Below the pieces are notes generated by a model. It was not told the DNA's origin. It saw only the letters and a list, made by a program, of their open reading frames with translations, and did not search any database. Position numbers and translations under genes: made by a program. Below, one piece after another: positions 16,252 through 24,714 of a stretch of 64,000 bases of DNA (the first letter of the stretch is position 1; each line of letters begins with the position of its first letter). This DNA comes from JAGXOF01 sp046545575 (GTDB taxonomy: Bacteria; Chloroflexota; Dehalococcoidia; SZUA-161; SpSt-899). The DNA lies in assembly GCA_046545575.1 (NCBI GenBank), contig JBKGZM010000002.1, forward strand, positions 1 through 64,000, written 5' to 3'.

Positions 16252-16451
16252 GATTGTTCGGCAACTATCCTTCGCCTTGGAATATCCTGAAGGTCTTCTT
16301 CAGTGCCTCCGAGATTGGCAAGCCTTTTGCCGCTTTCCCGGGCAATCAGATATTCCAAACCAAGCCTGACCAGGGCGGTTTTCTCCCTGATGCCTGTTAG
16401 TTCAGAAGCCTGCCGCATGATTTCGTCATCGATATTAAGTGTGGTTCTCAT
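16248..16451 (-). CDS. vapB: VapB-type antitoxin (ribbon-helix-helix)
   Basis: Antitoxin and autorepressor of the vapBC pair. The N-terminus MRTTLNIDDEIMRQASELTG is a ribbon-helix-helix DNA-binding domain of the VapB/MetJ-Arc type, and the C-terminal part (RLANLGGTEEDLQDIPRRR) is the VapC-binding tail. ATG 16451 is preferred over ATG 16457 because the promoter's -10 box ends at 16459, leaving transcription to start at about 16452. Translation would then be leaderless, and no Shine-Dalgarno sequence exists. Confidence 0.88.
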   Translation of the reverse strand: MRTTLNIDDEIMRQASELTGIREKTALVRLGLEYLIARESGKRLANLGGTEEDLQDIPRRRIVAEQS

Positions 16452-16458
16452 ATGCATT

Positions 16459-16487
16459 AGTATGCACTATTAACGCATATATGTCAA
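16459..16487 (-). promoter_or_regulatory. vapBC promoter with overlapping operator-like palindrome
   Basis: Minus-strand TTGACA (16482-16487) and CATACT (16459-16464) with a 17-base spacer. An inverted repeat TATGC/GCATA at 16461-16479 spans the -10 box and half of the spacer, a typical place for VapB autorepression. The start site would be only one or two bases before ATG 16451. Confidence 0.6.
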
Positions 16488-16502
16488 GTGGTCTGGGAAA
16501 AG

Positions 16503-16563
16503 AGATAACGACTGAACTCAGCCGCGCCCACTTGCGGGCATCGGCTGGAGCGATTTGTTAGGC
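16503..16563 (-). mobile_element. Integron attC-like recombination site C
   Basis: The clearest of the sites. On the minus strand it opens with GCCTAAC (complement of 16557-16563) then AAATCGCTCCAGC, and closes CGGCTGAGTTCAGTC followed by GTTATCT (complement of 16503-16509). The inner arms CAGCCG/CGGCTG (16519-16524, 16542-16547) and GCCC/GGGC form a strong hairpin with a short loop. Size (61 bases), end boxes and palindromic core match attC sites. It lies just upstream of the vapBC promoter. Confidence 0.72.
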
Positions 16564-16579
16564 GGCCTGTTCCCAAGCC

Positions 16580-16653
16580 ACCTAACATGGATTAGATCGA
16601 CCCGCAAAAGATGAGGAGTCGCATTTTTCTGTCCTGATACCATCCCGTTACAT
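16580..16653 (-). mobile_element. Possible degenerate attC-like site D
   Basis: On the minus strand a GTTAGGT box (complement of 16580-16586), a perfect GTTRRRY, is preceded by ATCC, which can pair with GGAT following an AAC about 60 bases upstream. GTTAGGTGGC and GCCGCCTAAC of site C also form an inverted repeat. The opening box is poor. It would mark the boundary between the decayed toxin-antitoxin unit and the next cassette. Confidence 0.3.
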
Positions 16654-16743
16654 CGCTTGCCATGATTGTATCCGTTTGCAGGCTATTCAACGGTTTGGCG
16701 CGGTAGCTTATGCGGATCGGCATAAGATTGCCCCGCAAGCGCG

Positions 16744-16872
16744 CTATGAGTCTTTGCTCCTTCGGAACACCCCCGACTTTTTCACCAGGCCTTCCTTCTG
16801 CTGTTCGTACCAGTGCGCTGCTTCCTCAACATCTTGCTCGGCCTCTGGCCGCAGCCGGACCTGAAGGGTCAT
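16744..16872 (-). pseudogene. Truncated ParE/RelE-type toxin remnant
   Basis: A 42-codon frame starting at the ATG that overlaps the upstream antitoxin's stop (ATGA). It begins MTLQVRLRPEAEQDVEEAAH, the typical start of ParE/RelE toxins (helix with EAxxDLxxAxxWYE), continues WYEQQKEGL, then loses similarity and stops at TAG (16744-16746). Normal toxins of this family have 90-100 residues, so the core sheet and catalytic residues are missing. A frameshift or deletion at about residue 30 is inferred. The roughly 180 bases between this stop and attC-like site D hold no further gene. Confidence 0.65.
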
Positions 16873-17078
16873 AGCCGCTTGCGAATATCGGAGAGCGCAA
16901 TTTCGGCAGGACGCCCCGGGTTGCCATCCGCCTCGTAAGCGTCAAGACGCCGATCCAGTTCGGATCGTTGTTCCTCTGTTAGTGGCAATAACTCCTGGTC
17001 AGCGGCAATGCTGTCCCAGAGCTCCTCCACGAGGCGCATCCGCTGCTCAATGGGGAGGTCTCGCAGTGTTGGATTCAT
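16869..17078 (-). CDS. Addiction-module antitoxin (putative addiction module component family)
   Basis: 69 residues with the family pattern: RDLPIEQRMRLVEELWDSIA followed by LTEEQRSELDRRLDAYEAD and a basic tail. These proteins are antitoxins paired with ParE/RelE-like toxins. An excellent AGGAGGT lies four bases before ATG 17078, which decides the start; the longer frame back to 17276 is not supported. The toxin partner that follows is truncated, so this antitoxin is an orphan in practice. The 298 bases upstream contain no gene, only a short inverted repeat at 17290-17312. Confidence 0.82.
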   Translation of the reverse strand: MNPTLRDLPIEQRMRLVEELWDSIAADQELLPLTEEQRSELDRRLDAYEADGNPGRPAEIALSDIRKRL

Positions 17079-17289
17079 ACGCACCTCCTGTGTTGTCTTT
17101 ATATTGTCTGTGCCTTTGGACATTGAGAACATAACAATGAATACACTATAACACCTCGTTCTTTCTTTGCCCCACTTCTTCGGTTGGAGAAGCCGATCTG
17201 GTGTGAGCCCCTGGCATACGTTTGACCCAACTTTGGACTTGGCCAAATGATACTGCTCTATCTCTAGGGATGTCAACTCCGGTGGCTCT

Positions 17290-17312
17290 GTTTAACAATC
17301 CCTTGTTAGGGC
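17290..17312. repeat. Short attC-end-like inverted repeat
   Basis: GTTTAAC (17290-17296) and GTTAGGGC (17305-17312) frame the arms TAACAA/TTGTTA with a four-base loop. The boxes look like the two ends of an attC site without its core. It lies in the 298-base gap between the activase gene and the orphan antitoxin, at the edge of the integron-like island. Confidence 0.3.
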
Positions 17313-17376
17313 AGGCAGGTGAATGATTTCGCACAATCCCAGGGGATTCGTTTTAAATCGAAGGATGATGGGGAGC

Positions 17377-20300
17377 TTACTGCTCGCCCGAGAATCTCAG
17401 CATCTCGGCGAAATTGTTGATCCTGGTCAGGTTGTTGCTCTCGGGGGAGCCGTCGTATGTGAGGGTTGTCCAGGGCTTGCCATATCTTGCACTCAGGCTA
17501 TCAGCCAGGGCAGACCCGATCCCGCCCGGCATGCATCCATGTGGCATGACCGATATGACGCCGGAGAAAGCGGGATTCTCCAGCCACTCGACCCCGCTTC
17601 CGACGGTGAGAACTGCCTCGCTCCCACACTTCGGTGAGAGATAAGGCTTGGTAAAATGATATAACTCTTTTATCGTAGAATCTTCGACATTGACAAAGGG
17701 GTTTACGTACTTTGTCACCGACTTCGCATCTTGCTCCTGTATTTTCTGTTTGATGTAAGCATGGATTGTCTTCCTGACCTTTCTATCTTGAACACCGTCC
17801 TCGACGTTCCTGAGCGAGATGTAATAGAACCACTCACTGATTGGTGATACCATCACCTCTAAACCGGCGGCCTCACAATTCTTGACCAGGTTCTGGTTGC
17901 TGAACTCGTTGGACCTCAGGAATATCTCCCCGTTAATTCCCACCAGAGGTCTTTTAGGCTTAGTGGGGTCGATCAGGTCATTGAACTCGGGTCCAGCCCT
18001 TTGCACGATATCATAAAGGTCTTGCTTCGCTTGCACTCGTTCGGCAACTTTGTTCCCCAGTTCCTTGAAAAGCTCGTCGGCGCTCCCCTCTGACTTTTCA
18101 TATGGCCTTGTCTGCCACAGCAGCTTTTGTAGATAATCCATGGCCACGATACCCTTCCACGCCAGTCTCTCGAACCCCGCTCCAAGCCCTGTATCTCTGT
18201 ATCCATCATTGGACACACTGGTCAATATAGGTATATCGAAACCGACATCTTTGAGTACTCGTGCTTGCTCTGGGGCATATTTCCCAAAACGACATGCGCC
18301 ATATGCCCCGGCCATAAATGCTTCAACGTCGTTAAAATTGACGCCGTGATGCCCGTTTTCATAATAGAACTTCAGGAAGTCTCCAATTGTTACCCGAAAT
18401 GGCAAACATTCTTTACCGGTCGATAGTTTGTCACTGTAAAGGAGACTCTTCTCATCGGATGGGGGCAGTGTCATGGCATTGATTCCAAATGCCCTGAATG
18501 CGGCAGTCAGAACGTCAGCGTGAGGGGCCATCCTGGGCACGAGCAGGGTGCCTTTAGAATGGCCAACCGTCGGTGCTCCACGGTAGATATCTTTACTAAC
18601 TTCTGTCACTGCATTCTTGGCGTTATAGAACCCTGTAATTGTGTCCACGAATGCTTCCAGCCTGGTAATGACCCCTGCCTCAGCAGCGTGTTCATCAACC
18701 TCCAGTTCAGTCAGCGGCTTGCTACCCATAATGTCATGGACAACTGGCAATATAAAGGAATTTGGGCCGCAGCCGAAGTTGGTAAGTACCAGTCCATAGA
18801 GTTGAGGATCGGAGTGAATTATGTCCGCAGCCTGGAAGAATTTACTCTCATATATCCAGTATGGTCTGTCACTATATTTCTTGGGATCGACCGAATGAAG
18901 GGGAAGATAATCCAGTGGAATGGGCACGACACCGAGTTTAGCCAATTCGTTAGCGATGTTTTGATTTGCCCCGGGATCCTGGAACATGTAGGCCCGTGAT
19001 ATTATCACGACACCAATCTGGTTCGTTTGATGAATGTATCGCAGTAGTTCTTGTCCTCTTTCCTGTCGTGCTCTTTCAAATTCCCGCAGGGAATTGATCC
19101 CAACTTCAGCGGCGGTCTTCCCCTGGTTTTTGCTGAAGCCCATCTCCCTGGCAACTCTGGTCAGGTTATCAATAACGTCTTCATCCCCGTTACTAAAATC
19201 GACAAACGGAATAAGCATCTTCGAGTTAAGATGTAAATTCTCGCGAATAATGAACGGGGCTGCCTGATTCAATGGGCAGGTATATTTCTGGTTTTCTTCT
19301 CCTTCCTTTAGACCCATACGGATGCAAGAAGGAAACAGAATATAGTCGGTGTCTTCCTCTTTGAGACTGTCAGCATGGGCATATATAAGCTTCATGGGGA
19401 AGCAAAGATCCGAATAGCTTAGCTCTACTGCCCGGTCGATAATCTGCGGACTGGTCCTGTCGGAGAGGACAATTCTCGCTCCCAGTGAATTCAAGAATCC
19501 AATCAACAACGGGGCATAATCATATATGAGGAGTGCTCTGGGTATGCCGACTGTAGGACCGGACCCTGAGTGTTTTTGATAACCATTGAATAGCAATCTC
19601 TCGCGTTCGTCAAAAGCTGTTTGCTTTTTCTCCCTACTGCTGGCTCCTCCAATGCTGTCAAAGAGGTCACAGCGACTCCCGTAGAAGGTAGGCGGTCCGT
19701 CTGGTAACTTGAGTTGCGTGATGGTGCAGTAGTTTTCGCATTTCTTGCAGGTGAAAGTCTTTAGTTTGTATTCTTGCTCGATCACCTCATGGAATCCCTT
19801 GAATTTGGAAGCCCCGTCAGAGGTCCTGTCCCTGGCCAGGAGTGCTGCCCCGATTGCACCAGTTACCTCTCTATGCTCCGGAACGATTACCTGTCTGTCC
19901 CCAAGCTCTCTCTGAAAGGCGGATATTACTCCTGCGTTAAAGAACAGGGCACCGGTCAATATTACCTTCTCACCCAGCTTCCTCCCCTCCAGTATCTGGG
20001 AAATATAATTTCTGGCGATGGAACTGCACAGGCTAGCAGCTATGACGTCCGTGAGAATACCTTGCTGCTGTGCGGAAGCGACTGCCTGTCCCATGAAGGA
20101 AGCGCACCTGGAGCCAAGATCGATCATATAGGGAGCCTGAAAGGCCAGGTCAGCATACTGACCATTTTTGACGGAAACATCTAGCAATTCCGCCATTTCG
20201 TCGATGAAGCTCCCCGTGCCAGCTGCGCAGGCTTTGTTCATCTGATAGTCAACAACAACCTCATTACGTTTGATGACCAGCTTGGAATCCTGTCCGCCGA

Positions 20301-21534
20301 CTTCGATGATGTCAGCCTCTCTATCGAGGTCCTCGGCTGCCCTTGTCTGGGCGGTGATCTCATTTCTAACGACATCAGCTCCCACGAAGCTACCAATCAA
20401 ATACCTGCCAGACCCCGTCACCCCGACGCCAGCTATGTTTACGTTCTCTGCACCCCACTCAATAAGATGAGGGAAAAGCTTCTTAACTGCCTCAAGTGGC
20501 CTTCCCTCTGTCATGAGGTAGTGCTTTGCCACTATCTCGGTGCCGGATTCATCGAGGATTACTGCCTTGGTGCTGGTGGAACCAACATCAACCCCAAGAT
20601 AACCTGTAATGGGGCGTTCTATTTTATGAGGTTTCCAGGTATATTCCCCTTGAGAAACCTCACCCAGTTTAGGCATTGTCAGGTACCGTTGCATGGCATC
20701 CTCGTGCTCGGGGATTGTCATTCTTGCTTGCTTTCCTGACTTTTGTGCCAGTAAGGCTGTGCCCAGAGGTTGGATGTACTCACAATGGTCGGGAACAAAT
20801 ACCTGCGTTTCGGCCCTGTTCCTGCCTGAAATTGCTTCTTTAAGGGACTCACGGACAACAGGACCCTCGGCTACCCCGCCGGTGAAGTATATCGGCTCCT
20901 CAAATTTTCCTTTTTTGAAAGAGCAGACCATATGGGCTACGCTGTTGGAAAGGGCACGAAGCATGGATTCTATGGAGACACCCTTCTGCTGAAGGTGAAT
21001 CAGGTCTGTCTTGGCAAAGACGCTGCACCTGCCAGCAATGCGCGGTGGTTTGCCCTGAGCCTGGAGGGCGAGACGGGAGAAATCCTCGAGGCTGATATCT
21101 AATCGGTAGGCCTGCTGCTCTATAAATCTGCCAGTGCCAGCAGCACAAAGCGGGTTGGTTTGCACCCTCCAGGGTTTCCTCAACCCGTCTTCAAGCTCAA
21201 TAACAAAGGAATTTTGGCCCCCGATTTGAACGATAGTCTTTGCGTCAGGATGGGATTGAAGGAGTCCGAAAATTATTGCCAGAGGACTGCTATATTGACT
21301 GTGGTTGAATGCTTTGGGGATTGTGTCCCCGCCTGCGCCTGATACGCCTGCCGAGACAATATCATCGAGGTTAAACTGGTGAGAGAGTCGGGTGAGGAGT
21401 GAGATTACCGTTGTTCTAGGAGTGGTTACTATCCTCTCCCTGTCCTGGTAAACTATGTTTGCTTCCTCATCAATGAGGATTGCCTTAGCGTTAACTGAGC
21501 CTATATCGAGCCCAAGTGAGTACCCCATAACCAT
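17377..21534 (-). CDS. Tandem acyl-CoA dehydratase-type activase (two BadF/HgdC domains plus DUF2229/HgdB-like region)
   Basis: A 1385-residue ATP-dependent electron-injecting enzyme of the BadF/BadG/BcrA/HgdC group. Two ASKHA activase domains are seen: the first from GYSLGLDIGSVNAKA with cluster cysteines C130 (CAAGTGRF) and C170 (GRCSVFAK), the second from GYLGVDVGSTSTKA (about 311) with C436 (CAAGTGSF) and C477 (SRCASF). Each would bind a [4Fe-4S] between subunits. A C-x2-C-x3-C motif near 600 opens the DUF2229 region, and the rest resembles HgdB/double-cubane proteins. This long fusion is common in anaerobes, but its substrate is unknown. It is divergent from the methyltransferase operon 180 bases away. 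Confidence 0.88.
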   Translation of the reverse strand: MVMGYSLGLDIGSVNAKAILIDEEANIVYQDRERIVTTPRTTVISLLTRLSHQFNLDDIVSAGVSGAGGDTIPKAFNHSQYSSPLAIIFGLLQSHPDAKTIVQIGGQNSFVIELEDGLRKPWRVQTNPLCAAGTGRFIEQQAYRLDISLEDFSRLALQAQGKPPRIAGRCSVFAKTDLIHLQQKGVSIESMLRALSNSVAHMVCSFKKGKFEEPIYFTGGVAEGPVVRESLKEAISGRNRAETQVFVPDHCEYIQPLGTALLAQKSGKQARMTIPEHEDAMQRYLTMPKLGEVSQGEYTWKPHKIERPITGYLGVDVGSTSTKAVILDESGTEIVAKHYLMTEGRPLEAVKKLFPHLIEWGAENVNIAGVGVTGSGRYLIGSFVGADVVRNEITAQTRAAEDLDREADIIEVGGQDSKLVIKRNEVVVDYQMNKACAAGTGSFIDEMAELLDVSVKNGQYADLAFQAPYMIDLGSRCASFMGQAVASAQQQGILTDVIAASLCSSIARNYISQILEGRKLGEKVILTGALFFNAGVISAFQRELGDRQVIVPEHREVTGAIGAALLARDRTSDGASKFKGFHEVIEQEYKLKTFTCKKCENYCTITQLKLPDGPPTFYGSRCDLFDSIGGASSREKKQTAFDERERLLFNGYQKHSGSGPTVGIPRALLIYDYAPLLIGFLNSLGARIVLSDRTSPQIIDRAVELSYSDLCFPMKLIYAHADSLKEEDTDYILFPSCIRMGLKEGEENQKYTCPLNQAAPFIIRENLHLNSKMLIPFVDFSNGDEDVIDNLTRVAREMGFSKNQGKTAAEVGINSLREFERARQERGQELLRYIHQTNQIGVVIISRAYMFQDPGANQNIANELAKLGVVPIPLDYLPLHSVDPKKYSDRPYWIYESKFFQAADIIHSDPQLYGLVLTNFGCGPNSFILPVVHDIMGSKPLTELEVDEHAAEAGVITRLEAFVDTITGFYNAKNAVTEVSKDIYRGAPTVGHSKGTLLVPRMAPHADVLTAAFRAFGINAMTLPPSDEKSLLYSDKLSTGKECLPFRVTIGDFLKFYYENGHHGVNFNDVEAFMAGAYGACRFGKYAPEQARVLKDVGFDIPILTSVSNDGYRDTGLGAGFERLAWKGIVAMDYLQKLLWQTRPYEKSEGSADELFKELGNKVAERVQAKQDLYDIVQRAGPEFNDLIDPTKPKRPLVGINGEIFLRSNEFSNQNLVKNCEAAGLEVMVSPISEWFYYISLRNVEDGVQDRKVRKTIHAYIKQKIQEQDAKSVTKYVNPFVNVEDSTIKELYHFTKPYLSPKCGSEAVLTVGSGVEWLENPAFSGVISVMPHGCMPGGIGSALADSLSARYGKPWTTLTYDGSPESNNLTRINNFAEMLRFSGEQ

Positions 21535-21590
21535 GGTAATTTTATCACAAGCTGCGCCGTTTGTTTAGAGGGCTGCGGGTTTAGGTATAC

Positions 21591-21619
21591 TTGATATATG
21601 CTGTAATTTCTGATATTGT
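21591..21619 (+). promoter_or_regulatory. Candidate promoter of the methyltransferase operon
   Basis: TTGATA (21591-21596) and TATTGT (21614-21619) with a 17-base spacer on the plus strand. A second -10-like TATAAT lies at 21651-21656 without a clear -35. Both are upstream of the ATG at 21715; which one is used is not clear. Confidence 0.4.
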
Positions 21620-21714
21620 ATCAGCACCTGTTATGCAAGGCTATTTTGAGTATAATGTATATGGATTTATATCCTGGTGATTGAGGCGAATGATGCTTCA
21701 GAAAGGGGTGACAG

Positions 21715-22512
21715 ATGATAATTGTCGGTGAGAAAATCAACAGCAGCCGTAGAAGCATAGCTGATGCTATAGAGAAACGGGACAGTCAGTTTATCATTGA
21801 TACCGCTCGTGAGCAAGCTGAAGCTGGTGCTCGTTACGTTGATGTCAATGCCGGCACCTTCCTGGACAAGGAAACAGAGTGTTTGTCTTGGTTGGTGGAA
21901 ACGGTTCAGAGCGAGGTGGAGATGCCTCTTTGTCTTGATAGCTCGAACCCGGAGGCTCTGACGGAGGCCATCAAAGTTCACAAGGGCGAGCCGATGATTA
22001 ATTCCATTTCCCTCGAAGAGGATCGTTTTAATTCTCTTTTGCCTGTGGTCAGTTCAAATCCTTGCCATGTAGTTGCCCTTTGTATGGCTCAAACATCGAT
22101 GCCCTCCACGGTTAAGGAAAGAGTAGATGTTGGCTCGGAGCTTATAAGTAAGCTGACCAGTGAGGGGGTGCCTTTGGAGAGGATATACGTAGACCCCCTG
22201 GTACAGCCTGTATCAGTGGATACGGATATGGCTATCGCTACACTTGGAGCCATAAGTCAGATCATGAAGGATTTCCCTGGTGTGAATACGACCTGTGGTT
22301 TGTCCAACGTATCCTTCGGCCTGCCGGAACGCCATTTGATAAATCGCAACTTCCTGGCCCTGGCGATGTCTTATGGTCTCTCATCCGCTATTTTGGATCC
22401 TACCGATAAAAAATTGATGTCAACCATCTTTTCCGTGGAGATGCTTCTTGGCAGGGATGAATACTGTGAGAATTTCATTGAAGCCTATCAGGATGGTCGT
22501 ATTATGGGTTGA
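21715..22512 (+). CDS. Methyltetrahydrofolate:corrinoid protein methyltransferase (pterin-binding, AcsE/MtgA-like)
   Basis: TIM-barrel methyltransferase that exchanges a methyl group between tetrahydrofolate and a corrinoid protein. 265 residues is the size of MeTr/AcsE and MtgA. The pterin-binding signature is visible as GEKINSSRRS, ARYVDVNAG, PLCLDSSNPEAL, INSISLE and TTCGLSNVSFGLP. It starts behind GGGGTGA. It is followed by a corrinoid protein and two MttB-family enzymes, so an MtgA-type role (methyl-corrinoid to THF) is likely. Because no acsE is beside the acs genes, it might also serve acetyl-CoA synthase. Confidence 0.88.
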   Translation: MIIVGEKINSSRRSIADAIEKRDSQFIIDTAREQAEAGARYVDVNAGTFLDKETECLSWLVETVQSEVEMPLCLDSSNPEALTEAIKVHKGEPMINSISLEEDRFNSLLPVVSSNPCHVVALCMAQTSMPSTVKERVDVGSELISKLTSEGVPLERIYVDPLVQPVSVDTDMAIATLGAISQIMKDFPGVNTTCGLSNVSFGLPERHLINRNFLALAMSYGLSSAILDPTDKKLMSTIFSVEMLLGRDEYCENFIEAYQDGRIMG

Positions 22513-22564
22513 CAGTTGGACTTCTAACTGATCAGCTATTAAAAGCGAATGAAAGGAGGTCAAC

Positions 22565-23203
22565 ATGGGTGATTTTAGCGCACTGTTTGATGCCGTTGTC
22601 AAAGGGGACAAAAACGGAGCCATCACCGAGACGCAGAAAGCCTTAGATGCTGGCAGCGGGGTGCAGGAGATCATTGATAATGGCTTGATCGCCGCTATGG
22701 ATGAGGTGGGCGATAGGTTCTCCAAAGGTACCATTTTTGTTCCCCAGATGCTGCGGTCTGCCAAGACGATGCAAGGGGCTATGGATTTACTTAAGCCGTA
22801 TTTCAAAGAGGGTGATGTTACAACCAAGGGGAAGATACTCATGGGCACTGTTAAGGGTGACTTGCATGACATTGGCAAGAACCTGGTTTCCATGATGCTG
22901 GAGGGAGCTGGCTTTACTATAACTGACCTTGGGGTGGACATTGCGCCCGATAAGTTTGTGCAAAAGGCCCAGGAGATAGAACCGGACATTGTGGGCATGT
23001 CGGCTTTGCTTTCCACTACCATGCCCTCGATGTCCAGGACCGTTGAGGCTTTTCAGGAGGCCGGGATCAGGGGGAACTTCAAGGTGATAATTGGAGGTGC
23101 TCCCGTTACCGATAAGTATGCGCAGGAGATCAAAGCGGACGGATATGCCTCTGACGCTGGTTCCGCAGTGACCAAAGTTAAGCAAATGCTGGGTATTAGT
23201 TGA
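22565..23203 (+). CDS. Corrinoid protein of a methyltransferase system (MtgC/MtbC family)
   Basis: Carries cobalamin and shuttles methyl groups between the substrate methyltransferase and the folate methyltransferase. Residues 1-88 are the helical B12-binding cap (MDEVGDRFSKGTIFVPQML). The Rossmann B12 domain has the base-off histidine H101 in GDLHDIGKNL, and the nucleotide loop SALLSTTMPSM and GGAPVT follow. 212 residues is standard. AAGGAGGT precedes the ATG. It is the only corrinoid protein of the operon, so both MttB-type enzymes must share it. Confidence 0.95.
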   Translation: MGDFSALFDAVVKGDKNGAITETQKALDAGSGVQEIIDNGLIAAMDEVGDRFSKGTIFVPQMLRSAKTMQGAMDLLKPYFKEGDVTTKGKILMGTVKGDLHDIGKNLVSMMLEGAGFTITDLGVDIAPDKFVQKAQEIEPDIVGMSALLSTTMPSMSRTVEAFQEAGIRGNFKVIIGGAPVTDKYAQEIKADGYASDAGSAVTKVKQMLGIS

Positions 23204-23234
23204 TAGGCTCAACTGATACGAAAGGAGGTAGGCT

Positions 23235-24677
23235 ATGGAACCGATGGGGATTAATACCTTCCAGCCCCGATTGAAGGTTTTGAGTTCTGAACAGGCGTGG
23301 TCGATTCACACTGCTGCGTTAGAGATCGTGGAGAAGACGGGGTTCAGGATGGATCACCCTGGTGCACGGGAAATGTTGGCCGATGCTGGTTGTAAGGTAT
23401 CGGGTGACTGGGTTAACATGCCGGCATATCTTGCGGAAGAGGCTTTGAAATCAGCGCCAAGGCAAATTGCTCTTTATGATCAGCTTGGTAACAAGACCAT
23501 GCCCCTTGTGGATGGGAATCCTTTCTATGGCACGGGCTCGGATGCGACGTTCACTCTGGACCTCAAGAGTGGCGAACGCAGGAGGGCTGTCTTGGAGGAC
23601 GCTGCCAACTTTGCCAAGCTGGTGGATGGTCTTGAGAATATGGATTTTGCCATGTCTATGGCCAATCCCGAGGATGTTCCTATCGAGGAGATCTATATCT
23701 ATGTCTTTGGGGAGATGGTTAAGAATACCAATAAGCCTATCGTCTTTATCGCTGATAGCGGGAAGGATATACCGAGGATATATGATATTGCCTGTAGTGT
23801 TGTTGGAGGTGAGGAGCAACTTCAAAAGAAGCCTTTTATTCTCAATTACTCAGAAGCCATCAGTCCGTTGCACTTTCCCGAGAATGTAATGGAGAAACTT
23901 ATATTTTGTGCTGAGAAGCGAGTTCCTATTTGTTTGCCCTCTGGCTCCAATGCAGGAAGCGGAGGGCCCGTTACCCTTGCCGGTTCTCTGGCTATGGGGA
24001 TCGCTGAAAACCTTGTGGGACTAGTTGTGCATCAGCTAGCTGGGAAAGGCTCACCTTTCCTGTTTGGTCCTAATGTCAGCATTCTGGATATGAAGTCCAC
24101 GGTGGTTTCCTACGGTGGCCCCGAGTGGAGCCTGACACAAGCGGCACTGGCCGATATGCGCGACGAGATATACGGTTTGCCCATTTGGGCATTTGCTGGG
24201 GCCTCAGATGCGAAAGTTGTGGATGCCCAGGCAGGAGCGGAGGCGATGTTTTCCATTGTCACCGCCATGCTCTCCCGTTCCAATCTCATTCACGATGTCG
24301 GGTTCCTTGAATATGGAACAACTTCTTCGCTGGAGATGGTGACCATGGCCAATGAATTGATAGGAATGAGCAAGTTCTTTACCGGTGGCATACCTGTCAA
24401 TAAGGAAACGCTGGCTCTTGAGGCATTGGAAAGGGTAGTTAGCGGTGGCCAGGGCTCGATCTTCCTCATGGATGACCACACCTTTGATAATTTTATGAAG
24501 GCGCAGTTTATACCCGCTCTCATGGATCGCTCCCGTTACGATGCGTGGAAGGAGGCAGGGAGCATGGATATGTACCAGAGGTGCAACAAAGAGGCGGAGC
24601 GGATACTCTCTGAGCATAAGGTGGAACCCAAGTCTGACAAAATAATCAAGGAAATTGACCAAATCGTGAAAGGGTAA
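23235..24677 (+). CDS. MttB-family (trimethylamine methyltransferase family) protein 1, non-pyrrolysine
   Basis: Substrate-specific methyltransferase that passes a methyl group to the cognate corrinoid protein. 480 residues, TIM-barrel MttB superfamily, recognised from its opening (LSSEQAWSIHTAALEIVEKTGFRM) and the motifs GTGSDATFTLDLKSG and LPSGSNAGSGGPVTLAG. The frame has no in-frame TAG, so it is not a pyrrolysine trimethylamine enzyme. Relatives such as MtgB act on glycine betaine or other quaternary amines. The substrate here is not determinable. AAGGAGGT precedes the ATG. Confidence 0.9.
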   Translation: MEPMGINTFQPRLKVLSSEQAWSIHTAALEIVEKTGFRMDHPGAREMLADAGCKVSGDWVNMPAYLAEEALKSAPRQIALYDQLGNKTMPLVDGNPFYGTGSDATFTLDLKSGERRRAVLEDAANFAKLVDGLENMDFAMSMANPEDVPIEEIYIYVFGEMVKNTNKPIVFIADSGKDIPRIYDIACSVVGGEEQLQKKPFILNYSEAISPLHFPENVMEKLIFCAEKRVPICLPSGSNAGSGGPVTLAGSLAMGIAENLVGLVVHQLAGKGSPFLFGPNVSILDMKSTVVSYGGPEWSLTQAALADMRDEIYGLPIWAFAGASDAKVVDAQAGAEAMFSIVTAMLSRSNLIHDVGFLEYGTTSSLEMVTMANELIGMSKFFTGGIPVNKETLALEALERVVSGGQGSIFLMDDHTFDNFMKAQFIPALMDRSRYDAWKEAGSMDMYQRCNKEAERILSEHKVEPKSDKIIKEIDQIVKG

Positions 24678-24714
24678 AAATAGCAGTTATTAGGATGATC
24701 TCAGGAGGATTGGG

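Noticed and set aside
17290..17312. A full attC site at the edge of the island
   Set aside because: Only about 23 bases with end-box-like sequence and no room for the internal arms; kept only as a weak end-pair repeat.
21535..21714. Cobalamin or SAM riboswitch before the methyltransferase operon
   Set aside because: The 180-base divergent gap shows promoter-like boxes only, with no recognisable conserved riboswitch core.
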